Counted from the stretch's first letter, positions 31,995-43,904 are shown. The stretch is DNA of 64,000 bases from Nymphaea colorata (GCF_008831285.2 NC_045139.1:19858892-19922891), one strand, 5' to 3'. Numbers and translations are program-made. Notes: generated by a model from the sequence alone, not told the origin.

Positions 31995-34900
31995 ATGCTA
32001 GTTCTTTCTTATTATTACATAGTTTTTCATATATGGTTTGAAGTGCTTAGACCCAACCTGGAAGTTTCTTTCTGTATTCACGTGGTGTTGGCCCCCCTGA
32101 AAAACTAAAACTCAAGTAAACTAGAAATTCCTGGACGTCGATAAGCAGCTTTTGTACAGACAAAATACAAAACGGCGGACTTGTATGGAGGCATCCAAAG
32201 TATGGTTTGGAGGGCATTTGAATAAGCCTGCTTTAATTAAATTTGGTCTTGGAACATCTGTCCGCGATGTGTGCTTTTGTCAAGGCGGTGCCAACCCTTC
32301 CTTCTTCTGAGCCGACGAGTGGGAATCTTATGCGGCCCAGCCTTGACGGCTTTACCATGCATCACCATCTCCAGTCCATTCCCATTGAGACTAGCAAGAA
32401 AAAAACAAATTAATGCTAAACTTGAAACTTGCTTAAGTCTTAATTTCGGCCAAAATAACTTTGATTGCTAAAGAAAAATTTGCAGTCAAACCTGATTCCT
32501 TGTCACCCTTGACAATCATGATTTCTTGACACTGATCAGATGGAGGACCAAATGGAACATTATATGTCAACTTCAACATTGTTTTCATTCCTCAAGAAAT
32601 TTTCCTCTCTCTCTCTCTCTCACACACACACAAGTATTTTCAGAGGATGCATCTTTACACAATAGTGACCATACATATTTCAAAAAATAAATGACATGTA
32701 TAATACCTTTACAAAGCCGAAAACAACTTCAAAAAGTAAGCATACCCTTGCAGAAGTGGCACACCTACATGTATGTTAGTGTGGCCAGTTGCCCACATCA
32801 GCCCCACAAAATACCTTCATTTTTGCATTTCTGCTTTCGAACATTTGATTAATGATATATATTGATGCCCCTTCAAGCACGGAATTTTTGGATTAGTGCT
32901 CCTTCAAGCAAAGTTTCTTGCTCCGGCACTATCTGGCAACAACATGTGGATCCATTTATCACCGTGTAAAAGTGACAATGTAAATTTTAAGAGAAAATTA
33001 TTCACATTCTACATGATAAAATAGATGTGCTGGAATTCGGAAATCTAGAATTTTTGTATTTTATGCCCAATTCCCTTATACTGCGTCAAACTCTTGTCAC
33101 TTTTGTGTTATTTCCATGTCTAATTGTTCTTTTCCACCTACTCAATCCATTTCCTTTCACACAAGACAATGACCAAAAAAAAAAAAAATGTCTTCCAATA
33201 ATGATCCACCAATCCATTGGCATGCAATGAATTTCTTGGGAAGAATTTATTGATTCCCACTATAACCTGCTAAAATCACCAAACACTAAAACCACAGCAA
33301 GCGAGGGAAGAAGATCAATTTGAGTGGTTGGTTTGATTGTAAATGATCCTCTACCTTGCTAGCTGAAAGTCCTCTACCTCTCTCAATGCCTAACCCACAG
33401 CAACCTGCAAAAATCAACACTAAACCCATGCCAAGCAAAGACAAAAAGAGTTTGCGGGGTTTGATCATCAATTATCTATGACCGACCACCTTGCTGGCTG
33501 AAACTCTCTTGTCTTTCTCACAGGACATGTAGATCAGGAACCGTAGCTTTTATTAGGTAAGAAAGGAAGTATTACATATGGAAGATCTAACCTTACTGAT
33601 AATCTTGTTAGAATTTGGTTTATTTTAATTCATTGAGCTGTTCCAAAATGCTTTGAGTTGATCTCCTTATAGCTTTACCACGTTCTTTGATCTTGTTTCT
33701 AACTTTATCAGCTTGGATTTGTTTTCTGAATTGCAACCGCCTTAAAGATGAACATGGATTCTTCTGTGTTTAGCTTGCTTCTATTTCAATTAAATGCATT
33801 TGAACTCAGCAGTTTCTTAAGTCGATGGGCATGTTAGTCTTTGCAAGGCATGGAAAGAACAATGGTAGATTGTTGCGTGACTTTGTTTTTTCACAAAATC
33901 TAAATCCACTCAAATACATATTTACGTCGACTATGGAATGTTGGGCTTGCTGCCAAAGGGTTGGAGGGCTTTTAATTGTTAATATTCCACATTCCTTAAG
34001 TAGTAAGAACTGTAAGCAAGATGCTTCAGTTATGCATTAGCAACAACATGGTATTTGGCCTTCTTGATTAGATGGAGAGACGACTCCAAGCAACAAAGTT
34101 TGGTCCAAAATAAGTTTCAGGCCAAACGTTGATAGTCAATTATTTGAGCATCCTGCCCAACAAACATGACTATGAAATGAGCATCTCTATAATTTGTGAA
34201 TTGGAACCCTAGTCTAAATTGAATTGTTGACCTTAAAAATCCAATATTCGGTTGACTACGGCCCATTGAGTTTTTGTTGGACTATGTGAAAACTAAGAAA
34301 CTCGACCAACACTAAAAGAAATATTAGGTTAAGTTAGAATCACATTCTGTAAACCAACCACTACATTATATGGTAATGTGCTTGAATTTGGAATTGTCTT
34401 CCATAAATAGTTTTGTCAACATGGCCATAGGAGTTATCATGGATTTAGTTTCAAGTATTTACACACACAAGCATGTACATATACACATACACATATTTTC
34501 TCAGACAAAATCAGTCCTCCTTTGAAGTGAACAGCTTTGAGGCTCAAGAAATGGTGAATATCTCAAAGATCTTTGAGAAGACTTAACTTGGATCCAACTG
34601 CTGCCATTATTTCTTGAAGTTTATGTACTAAACTCTCAATGATCAACATGAACTAATAGATAAACGATCTCATGTTCGTTGTAGATAATGAATAGTGATG
34701 GATCTATTTTGGGATTTTTAAATTCAAAAGAATAAAAAAAGTTGTTTGACTCTTAGAACCAAGCTTGAGATGCTTGGGATCATAGAGAATCTTTTGAGCT
34801 TCGACACATGATGTGGAAAATTTCAATTCTCAAAACCAGTTGGCTAGACCATCAAACCATTTTCACCTTATGTTCTATTGAGAATCATTATTTACATCCA

Positions 34901-35255
34901 GTTGTCGTACCCTCCACCTATCATTCACAACTAGATAAAGAACAAAAAATATAATTGTTTGATTAACTATAGGATCGAAAATTTCAAGAAGTCTGCTCTT
35001 CTTTCTTGTATGTGCCTTTTAATATGCTAAATTGATAAAACCACTATACTTCTTGATTTTTAGAACTAGTTAAATTTGACTACATTATGAGAAAAGGCCA
35101 GGAACAAAATCCTATTATTATTTCTAATGAGAGCTTTGCATTCTTCGTCAATTACTTTTCTCTATTGAGGATATTGCATTGCATTATAAAAAGATAGGTT
35201 TTGGTGGGGATGTGTAGAGAGAGAAGGGGGTAGTAGAGAGTCCAAGAGTTGCCAC
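31995..35255. other. Intergenic; CT/CA microsatellite; small tandem duplication
   Basis: A (CT)n(CA)n run lies at 32,605-32,632. Between about 33,262 and 33,510 two diverged copies of a unit of about 130 bp lie in tandem. The end (35,150-35,255) may belong to the LINE that continues after 42,027. No gene recognised. Confidence 0.45.
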
Positions 35256-35504
35256 TGTTGGAACTTTGGAATGAATCAAGATAGCGACCAAACGAAAATT
35301 CTGAAAAAGCTTGATGTGTCTCACACCATAGCAGCCCAGTGATGGGGACAGGCAATTCACGTATAGCTAAGGGGATCGATTACCCAGACGGTAAAAGCTT
35401 GATGTGTCTCACACCATCATAAGACACGAGTATTTATACTTAGGGTTCGAAACGAATATGGACCCGTATTGACGCAGGACTATCCAGATGGAGAAATCCC
35501 AACA
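35256..35504 (-). repeat. 3' LTR of copia element 3 (249 bp, rearranged)
   Basis: Aligns at both ends with 41,627-42,026 (TGTTGGAACTTTGG start; AATCCCAACA end in plus view). About 150-170 bp of the middle is replaced by an extra copy of a 22-bp segment (35,308-35,329, identical to 35,396-35,417). The purine tract AGTGGGAGAT (minus) adjoins it at 35,505-35,514. Confidence 0.9.
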
Positions 35505-35519
35505 ATCTCCCACTAGTCT

Positions 35520-36245
35520 AAGTCGATATCAAGGGTAAACAAAATGAATGGATTAGCCTTAAAATCCATTCCAAGGTCCCAACTTTGTTGTCTTACAAAA
35601 CTTCTCAACAAACAAAATGAGAATACAAAACAAATAGACAACAAACTTAATGAGAATCAACAAACTGTATGTGATCACATTCATAAATGTTTGCATAATA
35701 GTGTGTTTACATTGAACTACACAAATTCATCCTCTTAACATGTTCAAAAAACATACCAGATGCTAACGCTTTAGTAAGAGGATATGCAACCATATCTGTA
35801 GTCCCAATGTGTTGAATACACACTAGTTGGTTCTCTGTCCTTTCCTTAACAACAAAATACTTAATTTCATATGCTCACAAGAAGTAGTACTTTTGTTGTT
35901 GTTGGAAAAAGACACTGCAGCTTCATTATCATAGTGAACCTTAACTGGTCTATCAATAGATTCCACTATCTTGAGCTGTGAAATGAAATCCTTTATCCAA
36001 ATTGTCTGTGATGTAGTCTCATATAATGCAATGAATTCTGCTTCCATGGTGTGAGCAGCAGTCACAGTTTGCTTTTTGCTCCCCCATGAGATGGCACCTC
36101 CTGAGAGAAGAAAAACAAAACCAGTAGTAGACTTTCTACTATCGATACATCCTCCAAGATCGGCATCAGAATAGCCAATCACTTCTAAATGGTCCACCTT
36201 GCGATATGTCAACATATAATCTTTTGTCCCTTGCAAGTACCGCAT
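35520..36245 (-). pseudogene. copia element 3: RNase H
   Basis: Frame 35,823-36,245 reads 'GYSDADLGGCIDSRKSTTG', 'TAAHTMEAEFIALYE' and 'VHYDNEAAVSFSNN', holding the expected RNase H acidic residues (SDAD, MEAE, YDN). A stop near 35,823 and shifts separate the last segment (about 35,520-35,820), which ends the polyprotein before the purine tract. Confidence 0.85.
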
Positions 36246-37145
36246 GACTCTTTACGGCCTTCCAATGTGCAATGCCTGGATTAAATTGAAATCTACCAAG
36301 CATCCCAACAGCAAAGAAAATGTCAGGCCTAGTGCAAATCTGCGCATACTGCAAGCTGCCAACTGCTGATGCATATGGAATGTTGATCATTTGTGCCTTT
36401 TCAAATTCGTCCTTTGGACAATCATTTAGGCTCAATTTATCCCCTTTAGCTATGGGTACCGAAATAGGAGAACAATTCTTCATCTCATATCTCTTAAGAA
36501 CTTTATTGATGTATGCTCATTGGGAGATACTTAAAACACATTTAGATCTGTCTCGATGAATCTCAATGCCGAGAACAAATGAAGCCTCACCCATGTCCTT
36601 CATCTCAAAATGAGATGCGAGAAAATGTTTGGTTTCAGTTAGCAATTGAATATCATTAGAAGCAAGTAAAATGTCATCCATATAAAGTCAAAATTATGAA
36701 CTTACTCCCACATGTCTTAAGATACACACATCGATCAATGATGTTTTCTGTAAACCCAAAAATCGTAATGACTTCGGAAAACTTAATGTACCATTGACGT
36801 GAGGCATGTTTAAGTCCATAAATCGCTTTATTAGGCTTGCAAACCAAATGATCTTTACCACTCTCAGAAAACCCTTGAGGTTGATCCCTATATATCTCTT
36901 CATCCAAATCACCATTCAAGAAAACCGTTTTCACATCCATCTGATGTAGCTCTAAGTCAAAATGAGCTACAAGTGCAAGGACAATCCTCATTGACTCTTT
37001 AGTAGAGACAAGTGAATATGTGTCATTATAGTCAATGCCCTCCATTTGTGTGAATCCTTTAGCAACCAATCTTGCCTTGTATCTCTCTATGTTGCCTTTA
37101 GAGTCCCTCTTGGTTTTAAAGACCCATTTACACCCTACAGGTTTT
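36166..37145 (-). pseudogene. copia element 3: reverse transcriptase
   Basis: Frame 36,674-37,069 begins 'MVAKGFTQMEGIDYNDTYS' and includes 'MDVKTVFLNGDLDEEIY' and 'KAIYGLKHASRQWY'. It then shifts by one base just before the catalytic YMDD box (near 36,676-36,690), which is legible only in the neighbouring frame. The C-terminal RT text ('ASAVGSLQYAQICTRPDI') follows at 36,166-36,483. The shift inactivates the enzyme. Confidence 0.88.
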
Positions 37146-37147
37146 AC

Positions 37148-37744
37148 TCATTTAAGCAACAACACAAGGCTCCATGTCTGGTTTTTAACCATAGAGTCAA
37201 GCTCTTCTTTCATGGCATTAATCCAGAATCTGTATTGTTTGCTTTCAATGGCTTCATTGAATGTGAAAGGATCATCATCAACATCTATGAAATCATTAGG
37301 CTCTTGTAGGTATACCACATAGTCTGATGATATGGCAGATCTCCTGGCTCTTGCAGATCTACGAACAGGTAATTGATCATTTTCAATTTGTATGTCTACA
37401 TCCTGTTCGTGTTCATCAGTATGATCTACATTTAATTCATCTGGATTTGATGCATTACCTGTATGATCTGCATTCATGTCATCATGAGAGACAACATAAT
37501 CATACACACTTGCATTCTTTTTAGTAGGTCTACTTTCAGTATCCTGTATTTCCTCAAAAATGAGGTTTTGTAATGCATCTAATCCAAATGAGCCATCTTC
37601 CAGGAACTTAGTCTTATCTGTTTCCATAATATGCGGTGTATGAGATGGAAAATAAAACCTATAGCCTTTCGATCTTTCTGGATAACCAATAAAGAAACCA
37701 CTGGTTGTTCTAGGATCAAAGGCTTTTATGTAAGGGTTGTACAA
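37148..37744 (-). pseudogene. copia element 3: integrase C-terminus, linker and RT start
   Basis: Open for 198 codons. It starts in the integrase tail ('DPRTTSGFFIGYPERSKGY'), runs through an acidic linker, reaches 'LPVRRSARARRS', and enters the RT domain at 'AMKEELDSMVKNQTW'. A stop after 'LVLLLK' and an interruption at 37,745-37,893 split it from its neighbours. Confidence 0.85.
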
Positions 37745-37893
37745 CTTAGCTTCAACAGGACATCCTCATATGTGCATATAAGAGAGAGAAGGTTTCCTAC
37801 CTGTCCACAATTCGTAAGGAGTTATGGGAACAAATTTAGTAGGAACCCTATTTTGGATATGCACTACTGTCCTGAGAGCTTCACCCCACAAGG

Positions 37894-39054
37894 TTAGAGA
37901 GAGAGAGTAGAATAATTTAACATAGCTCGAACTATTTCCTTAAGCGTCCGATTTCTCCTTTCAGCCACACCATTTTGGTAGGCACTGCTTGGCATGATGT
38001 ATTGAGGCACAATGTCTTCTTCCTTTAGAAATCGCGCTAATGGTCCCTCCCTTTGTCCCATCTCAGTAAACCTACTATAATATTCACCACCTCTATCTGA
38101 TCTGACTATTTTGATAACCTCATCGGTTTGTTTCTCTACTTCTTTCTTATAGTCTTTGAAAACTTGACACACATCGGATTTTTCAAAGATTAAGTAGAGA
38201 TACAAATACCGAGAATAGTCATCTATAAAGGTGACAAAATACTTTTCGCAAGTGTAACAAGGAGGGAAAGGTCCACAAACATCTGTATGAACAATTCCTA
38301 ACTTTTCAGTACATCGCTCGGCACCTTCTTTATATATGTTAGTTTGCTTTGCCTTTATGCAATCTACACATATGTCTTTATCCGTAAAATCAAGAGATCG
38401 TAAAATCCCTTCATTTAAGAGTCTCCTTATTCTCTTTTCAGAGATATGACCCAAACGACGGTGCCATAGCATGTACGAATCATCCTTTATGGTACTACGC
38501 TTATTGCCACTTATACAATGACTAGAAACCAACAATTCATGAGATTGCATCTTCACATTCAACTTGTATAAATCATCACACAAAATAGCAGAAGCAATTT
38601 CAACAAGATCTTTATAAATCAACATTTTTGAATTTTCAAACTTTAAACAGAAATCAAATTTGTCCAGTCTTGATACAGAAATTAGGTTTCTACTATATGA
38701 TGGAACAAAGAAAACATCATGAAGATCCAAAACAAAGCCAGTATCAAGCCTAATATGGCATTCTCCTACAGCTTTCACATGTGAGCGCATTTTGTTTTCT
38801 GAGAAAATGTTCATCTCACGTAGCGTTGGTTCCCTTTTGCTTAGAAAGTCCTGTAAAGAATTGGCAATATGCAAAGTAGCACCAGAGTCAATCCACCAGC
38901 TATTAATAGGAACATGTAACATATTACTTTCAAGTGAAACAAATGACATGTTACCTTTCTTCTCTAACCAATTCTTGTACTTGATGTAGTCTGACTTCTT
39001 ATATCCATTTTTCTTGCAAAAGAAACACTTTATAGGAGCTAAGTTAGTTTGCAT
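37894..39054 (-). pseudogene. copia element 3: zinc knuckle, protease and integrase
   Basis: A 386-codon open stretch. The knuckle keeps its first two cysteines (CFFC), but the His and last Cys positions are Tyr. Protease box 'WWIDSGATLHIA' is intact. The pre-integrase 'MLWHRRLGHISEKR' supplies zinc ligands with 'CVDCIKAKQ'. The integrase core keeps all three acidic residues: 'VHTDVCGP', 'RSDRGGEYY' and '[14 protein letters not shown]'. It is among the best preserved parts of the element. It normally forms one polyprotein with gag, from which one stop at about 39,072 now separates it. Confidence 0.9.
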
Positions 39055-39069
39055 AATTTGAGAAGCAGT

Positions 39070-39807
39070 TTAACCTGTTGACTTATTTTTGGCGCTCCTT
39101 TTCATTAAATTTTTCTTTATGCCAACTTTACCAGCCCCAGAGTGAGAAACCATATGTGCACTTTGCAACTTCTCACCCTTTATCCTTTCCTTCTCTTCAA
39201 CACACTTAGACATCAATTCATTGAATATCCATTCAGTATTATGTGTGTTGTAACTGATCTTAAAATGAGTGTATTCAGCTGGTAAAGAGGTCAAAATAAA
39301 GAATACCAAGAATGATTTAGAAATAGTCAACTTTATGTCATTCAATTGAGAAGCAATGTTCCTCATTTCTAACAGATGCTGGCGAATGTTACCCCCTCTT
39401 TGATATTTCATAAATATTAATTTTGACATTAAGGTATTAGCTCTAGCTTTATGAGAGCTGACAAACTGAGCCTCAACTGCATCCAAGAACTCTCTCACCG
39501 TTCTACAAGGTGGGATAGCACCACGTATGTTCTTAGCGACCCTTGATTGTAAAAGCAACAAGCTTAGTCGGTTAGAACGCTCCCACTTGTCAAAATATAC
39601 TGTTTCATTATGTGTACTTTGTGGTGTAAGAGGAGGTGGCTCAGGTCGCCTCAAAGCCATATCCAGATTCATATACCCCAATGTAAACACAACATTTTCT
39701 TTCCATTCAACATAATTCGAATCATCAAGTAAATGGATAGAATTTGAGTCATTAAAATAAATAAAACCAGGCACTGCAGATGACAAAAGACATCGATAAG
39801 TTGACAT
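39070..39807 (-). pseudogene. copia element 3: gag (UBN2 family)
   Basis: Begins with ATG at 39,807 and runs 245 codons. It contains 'LLDDSNYVEWKENVVFTLG', 'FDKWERSNRLSLLLL' and 'LMSKLIFMKYQRGGNIRQH', the usual gag/UBN2 text. It ends 'KSAKNKSTG'-like just before the zinc knuckle, at a TAA where intact relatives read through. The frame itself is uninterrupted, so a gag-like protein could still be made. Confidence 0.85.
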
Positions 39808-40479
39808 GCATCATATGAGACAAATCATATGGAACAGTAAACTAAATAAAAGGCTCTTTATGTCTACTATTTCCTAGAGAAATACCCGGGGTCATTAGGA
39901 TACTACTTTGGTAATATACCTAATATGCATATGTATTCCGTCTTAACTTTATCTAGTAAAACTAAGAAATGTAAATCCAAACTATAGTTAAACATAACAC
40001 CTTTGGGTGTAAAATGACAGAACTATGTAAGGATCTATTTTCCTATTTTACTCTACTCATTCTCTTGAACATAACACACTACCTTTGGGTAATTATGTTA
40101 CTTCAAATGAGAATAAATACAACATGAAACACTAATGTGCCTTTCAATCATGCGTAGTTACTTTGGTGAGGTATGACATGATTTAACTAATCATAGGCTC
40201 TTTACATTAGCGTTATCGTACAAACTTTATTATCATACAATAAAACTAACTTTAGCATAATCCTAAACAAAACATGATACAAGAATATGTTATAATAACA
40301 TATATAAAATGAAATACATGAATCACATGAATCATTTTTGCATAATCAACTTAATGCTATCTAAATTGTTCATTAAAGCTCCATAAAACATAATGAATCG
40401 GTCTCGTATCGATCTAAAATGATCGAACCAATCCATTAAATACCTTAAATGGACATACAACCACATATACCAGCTCCCT

Positions 40480-40760
40480 CTAGCTTAGAACCGGTCCCGT
40501 ATCAGTCCTAAATGGAGTGAACTGGTGAAAAACTAGATGAACCGGTCCGAAAAGGGAAAGAACCGGTCTCCAACAACTCTGAATCAGTTTGAAAAAGCTC
40601 GAATCGGTTCTGAAACTGAATGAACCGATCTGAAAATCAACTGAACCGGTCCAGAAATGGTTCGAATCAGCCCCAAAATGCCCGAACCGGTCCCCAAAAG
40701 CCTGAACCGGTCTTAAAAGATCTGAATCGGTTCTGAAACGGACCGAATCGGTTCTGTTTT
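40480..40760. repeat. Degenerate GAACCGGTC minisatellite
   Basis: The word GAACCGGTC/GAATCGGTT recurs a dozen or so times, spaced roughly 18-25 bp apart, each usually followed by an A-rich spacer. The array lies wholly within the leader of copia element 3. Confidence 0.75.
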
Positions 40761-41609
40761 AAAAATCAGTCGGACTCGACCCGATCCAGAAAAACAAAAC
40801 GCGGGCAGAAGAATGGGCGGGAACAAGATTTTTTTTTTTTTTTAAATCTTTATGGATCCGGGTCGGGTCAGCATGACCCGACCCGGGTCCGACCCACCCG
40901 CTCGACCGCGCGAGCGGTTTCGGGGAAGGCCGAAATGCCTCCCACCGCCGCTGTCCTAGCCAAATGGCAGAGGCGATGGGGCGGCTGGATGCGTTTCAGC
41001 CGGCCCTCCCATCGGCCATGGGACGTTTCCGGAAGTCGCCTGGCACCGTCCGACACCCGGGCGACACCACCGGCCACTCCCAGTGGCTGGTGGGCAAGGA
41101 TGCCCCACCCCCGTTCTTCTTTGAAGCTATAAACAGAAACGGGAGGGGCGTCGGGCGATCTTCATTTCCGCCGCCTGAAGAAGGCGGCCAGACGATAAAG
41201 AACTCCGAGCGGTCCTCACTTCCGACTCCCGCCGCCTGTGGATGGTGGCCGGACGTCGTAGGGCTCTGAGCGGTCCACGCCTGAATGCCCATCCCTCTTC
41301 CCGTTTCCTCTTTTTCCCTCTTTCGTGGCTGCGATGCCTGCGACATACGCAAGGGCCACCAGCGGGACCGGGTCATGCCAGGATGGCTGGAAACCATCCG
41401 ACTTTCCGACGACAAACACCTGCCCAAAACCGACCGTCCCTATCCCTGTTCCTTTCTCTGCGGCTGCAACGGAAGCCTAACGGCTTCCATCACCCATTCT
41501 GCAACAGAGGAAGAAACAGGCACCCGGTGGCCTCTTCTTCCACGTTTCTACCCTATTCCCATTGCGTGAAAACAGAATGCAAAGGGGAAACGCGCAGAGG
41601 AATCGTGGT

Positions 41610-41625
41610 GTGGGCCCATAACCCA
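41610..41625 (-). promoter_or_regulatory. Primer-binding site matching the anticodon arm of initiator tRNA-Met
   Basis: On the minus strand, one base after the 5' LTR, comes TGGGTTATGGGCCCAC. This is the exact complement of the anticodon stem-loop of plant initiator tRNA-Met (GUGGGCCCAUAACCCA). The usual plant copia site TGGTATCAGAGC is absent. This arrangement matches the half-tRNA priming known for Drosophila copia and yeast Ty5. Confidence 0.75.
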
Positions 41626-41626
41626 T

Positions 41627-42026
41627 TGTTGTAGCTTTGGGATGAATAAAGATAGCGACCAAACGAAAATGCATAAATTGAAATTACATTCATGATTCAC
41701 GTGTGTTTCATATAGGACGGAAGAAGAACCTGTAGAGGCGACCGCCGACTGAATGTCGGCAGCTGTTGGAAGAATGGCTACAGTCCCCATAGAGTCGTTT
41801 CCCAACGGAAGTAGCGGCGGCGGCGGTGGCAGTGGGTTTCTCTCCTGAGCCATAGCAGCCCATTGATGGGGACAGACAATTCACGTATGGCTAAGGGGAC
41901 CAATTACCCAGACGGTAAAAGCTTGATGTGTCTCACACCATCACAAGACATGAGTATTTATACTTAGGTTCGAAACGGATATAGACCTGTATCGACGCAG
42001 GACATCCAGATAAAGAAATCCCAACC
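41627..42026 (-). repeat. 5' LTR of copia element 3 (400 bp)
   Basis: Starts TGTTGTAGCTTTGGG and ends ATCCCAAC in plus view, matching the outer parts of the 3' LTR. The final base of the expected terminus is changed (minus GGTTGGG where the 3' copy has TGTTGGG). The middle, including a GGC-repeat stretch near 41,813-41,830, is missing from the 3' LTR. Confidence 0.88.
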
Positions 42027-42458
42027 CCCACTGGCTGGGGTTTCGAATGGAGGAGAGGACACTGGTTCTCCCCCTCTCCTCAGCAGAGCTTCATTGATGG
42101 TGTGAGAGGGGTGAAAGTGACAACGGACACCTTCGATATGGACTCACGGAAAGGGCATGTTCAGATGAGACAGATTTGGGCCAGTTCCCAGCCTGCAGCA
42201 AGCGATGAAAGGATGGAGTAAGAAGATAACTGCCCAAAAGGTCACTGGGGTCAGCAGAGCTGTGGCCTGGCTAGAGAAAAGAAATCTGCAGAGGGTGAGG
42301 AACACATTGCAAACACGAAACAGAAAAGCCCTAGAGGAGTGGATTTGATTAATCAAAGCCCCAATCGCTCCAGGTCATCGATAGTGCAAGGAGAAGCTGC
42401 TCAAATGCAAAGCGCTTTGCTATCGTTAGAAACCAGATAGATTGATGAAAAGAAAACA

Positions 42459-43353
42459 GTGTACAACTCAAATTATTTCCTTCAAGGCGATGTCGAAACC
42501 TTTCAAATACACAGCTATTACTGCTCTTGTAGGCGGAAAAGGAAACAGATGGATTATCCTTTTATTTTTGAAGCTCTTCGTAAGCAGTGGCCGCGTATTC
42601 CAATAGTGAAGTTCACTACAGTTAGGAAGGGGAACTTCTTAGTTAGAACAGATTCAGAGGCAGGTGTTCAAAAAGTTCTCAAACTTGGTGATTGGAAAGT
42701 TGTTGGTAGGCTCCTCCTAGCAAATAGATGGCTTCCGGGTCAAGAGTTAAAAGTTGCTGCTTCAACTAAGGTACGAATATGGAATTCAACTCCCTTAGTG
42801 TCTATTTGAGTTGTGGATCGAGAAAGCTTTCGAGGAAATTGTAGTTGTTATGGATGCTCGATATGTTGGCATGGATCAGTGCATTAAAAAGGTTGATAAA
42901 GGGGGATTCGCTAGAATCCTTATAGAGGCCCAGTTGGGTGTCATTCCCATGGCCCATGTGCTAATGAGGTACGAGTATGGAAAAAGCATCATGCAGCAAG
43001 TCGAATATGAGAACAGAGTAAAGTTCTACGATCAGTCTGGTTCTATAACATATTTCACCAGTGTGTGTGGATTCAAACAAACAGAAACAGGGAATAAAAG
43101 GGAGGACAAGGGTGGATGGTCGTCAGTGAAGATGGTGAAAAGGTACAACCGTAAAGGGCTGGCAGACGAAGGTCCATCTCTCAGTGAGGGTAGTAGGTAT
43201 AAGATTTTAGAAGCTAAGCCTGAAGAAAATAAAAAGGATGAATCCATAAAAACGTTGGCTACCCCATTACACAATCTGATCTATTCCAAGGTGAATGACA
43301 GGACTGGATATAACCAAGAGAAGAACATGACAAGACCAAGGGAAGAGCCATAG
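42459..43353 (+). pseudogene. LINE ORF1 (DUF4283 / nucleic-acid-binding)
   Basis: Two open pieces: 42,459-42,809 ('KGNFLVRTDSEAGVQKVL', then a segment rich in W and R) and 42,811-43,353 ('MWIEKAFEEIVVVMDARYVG'). Together they match the DUF4283 region and its downstream half in plant LINE ORF1 proteins. A stop after 'TPLVSI' joins them, where relatives read 'PLxxWxxE'. The lysine-rich end is typical. It normally binds LINE RNA. Confidence 0.75.
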
Positions 43354-43682
43354 GAAAAAGCTACAGCTCAAGCGTCGTCTGAACTTGTTACGGTTACTAG
43401 TGCCAGAGACATATTCCCCTCACCACCTCCCGGTTTTGCCATTTCAGAAGGAAGAAGGGAAGGAAATGCTCAAGATGATCCATCCGGATTCACATGCATT
43501 TAACAGAGTAAAAGAACCAAAAGGAAAAGGGGTGGAAATTCAAAAAAATGAAACTTAAGACAAGTTGACTTTAATTTGTCTAAAAGAAAGGCTCAGATAT
43601 AAGATGGAGAGATGCAAGATCAGGAGATGATGGTCAAACATCTGTCAATAGATCACACTCTCCTGCTAATGCACCCTACCAT

Positions 43683-43904
43683 GTGTTCTCTAACTTCATC
43701 AATCACTGTAAGTTGACAGAAATTTATAGTTCCACGATTCCTATACTTGGAGCAATAACAGGTCGAGTGAGGGGAATATTATGTGCAGGATCGATCAGTG
43801 CATGGTTTCGGCTACGTGGATTGAAATACCTGTTTGATTTAAATGAGCTTCTTATTCTTCCCCAAACTTGCTCGGATCATAATCCAATTTTGCACAGTGC
43901 TTAG
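43683..43904 (+). pseudogene. LINE ORF2: C-terminal end of APE endonuclease
   Basis: 'MFSNFINHCKLTEI' corresponds to the FxxFIxxCxLxDL segment of plant L1 endonucleases. 'LILPQTCSDHNPI' is the conserved SDH motif with the catalytic His. Everything N-terminal of this is missing. Confidence 0.75.

Larger units (their letters stand above)
39808..41626 (-). other. Long 5' leader of copia element 3
   Basis: 1.8 kb between the 5' LTR and gag, much longer than usual copia leaders. The part near gag is AT-rich. About 40,480-40,760 is an array of diverged GAACCGGTC units. About 40,850-41,600 is strongly GC-rich, with overlapping open frames on both strands and no recognisable protein. The frame at 40,996-41,427 (minus) is the longest. 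It may be captured host DNA or a family-specific leader. Confidence 0.6.
35256..42026 (-). mobile_element. Ty1/copia element 3, nearly full length
   Basis: A 6.8-kb element on the minus strand: 5' LTR, primer-binding site, 1.8-kb leader, gag, protease, integrase, RT, RNase H, purine tract, 3' LTR. Flanking 5-mers GCCAC (35,251-35,255) and CCCAC (42,027-42,031) differ at one base and look like the target duplication. Gag and the protease-integrase segment are each open over long stretches, so the copy is younger than elements 1 and 2. One stop after gag, a shift at the YMDD box and others make it non-autonomous now. The LTRs differ in length by about 150 bp. Confidence 0.92.

Noticed and set aside
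37046-37897. Plus-strand frames across copia element 3
   Set aside because: Antisense shadows of the integrase/RT region.
40868-41634. Several overlapping open frames on both strands in the GC-rich copia leader
   Set aside because: GC-rich DNA opens all frames; none shows a domain and they contradict one another.
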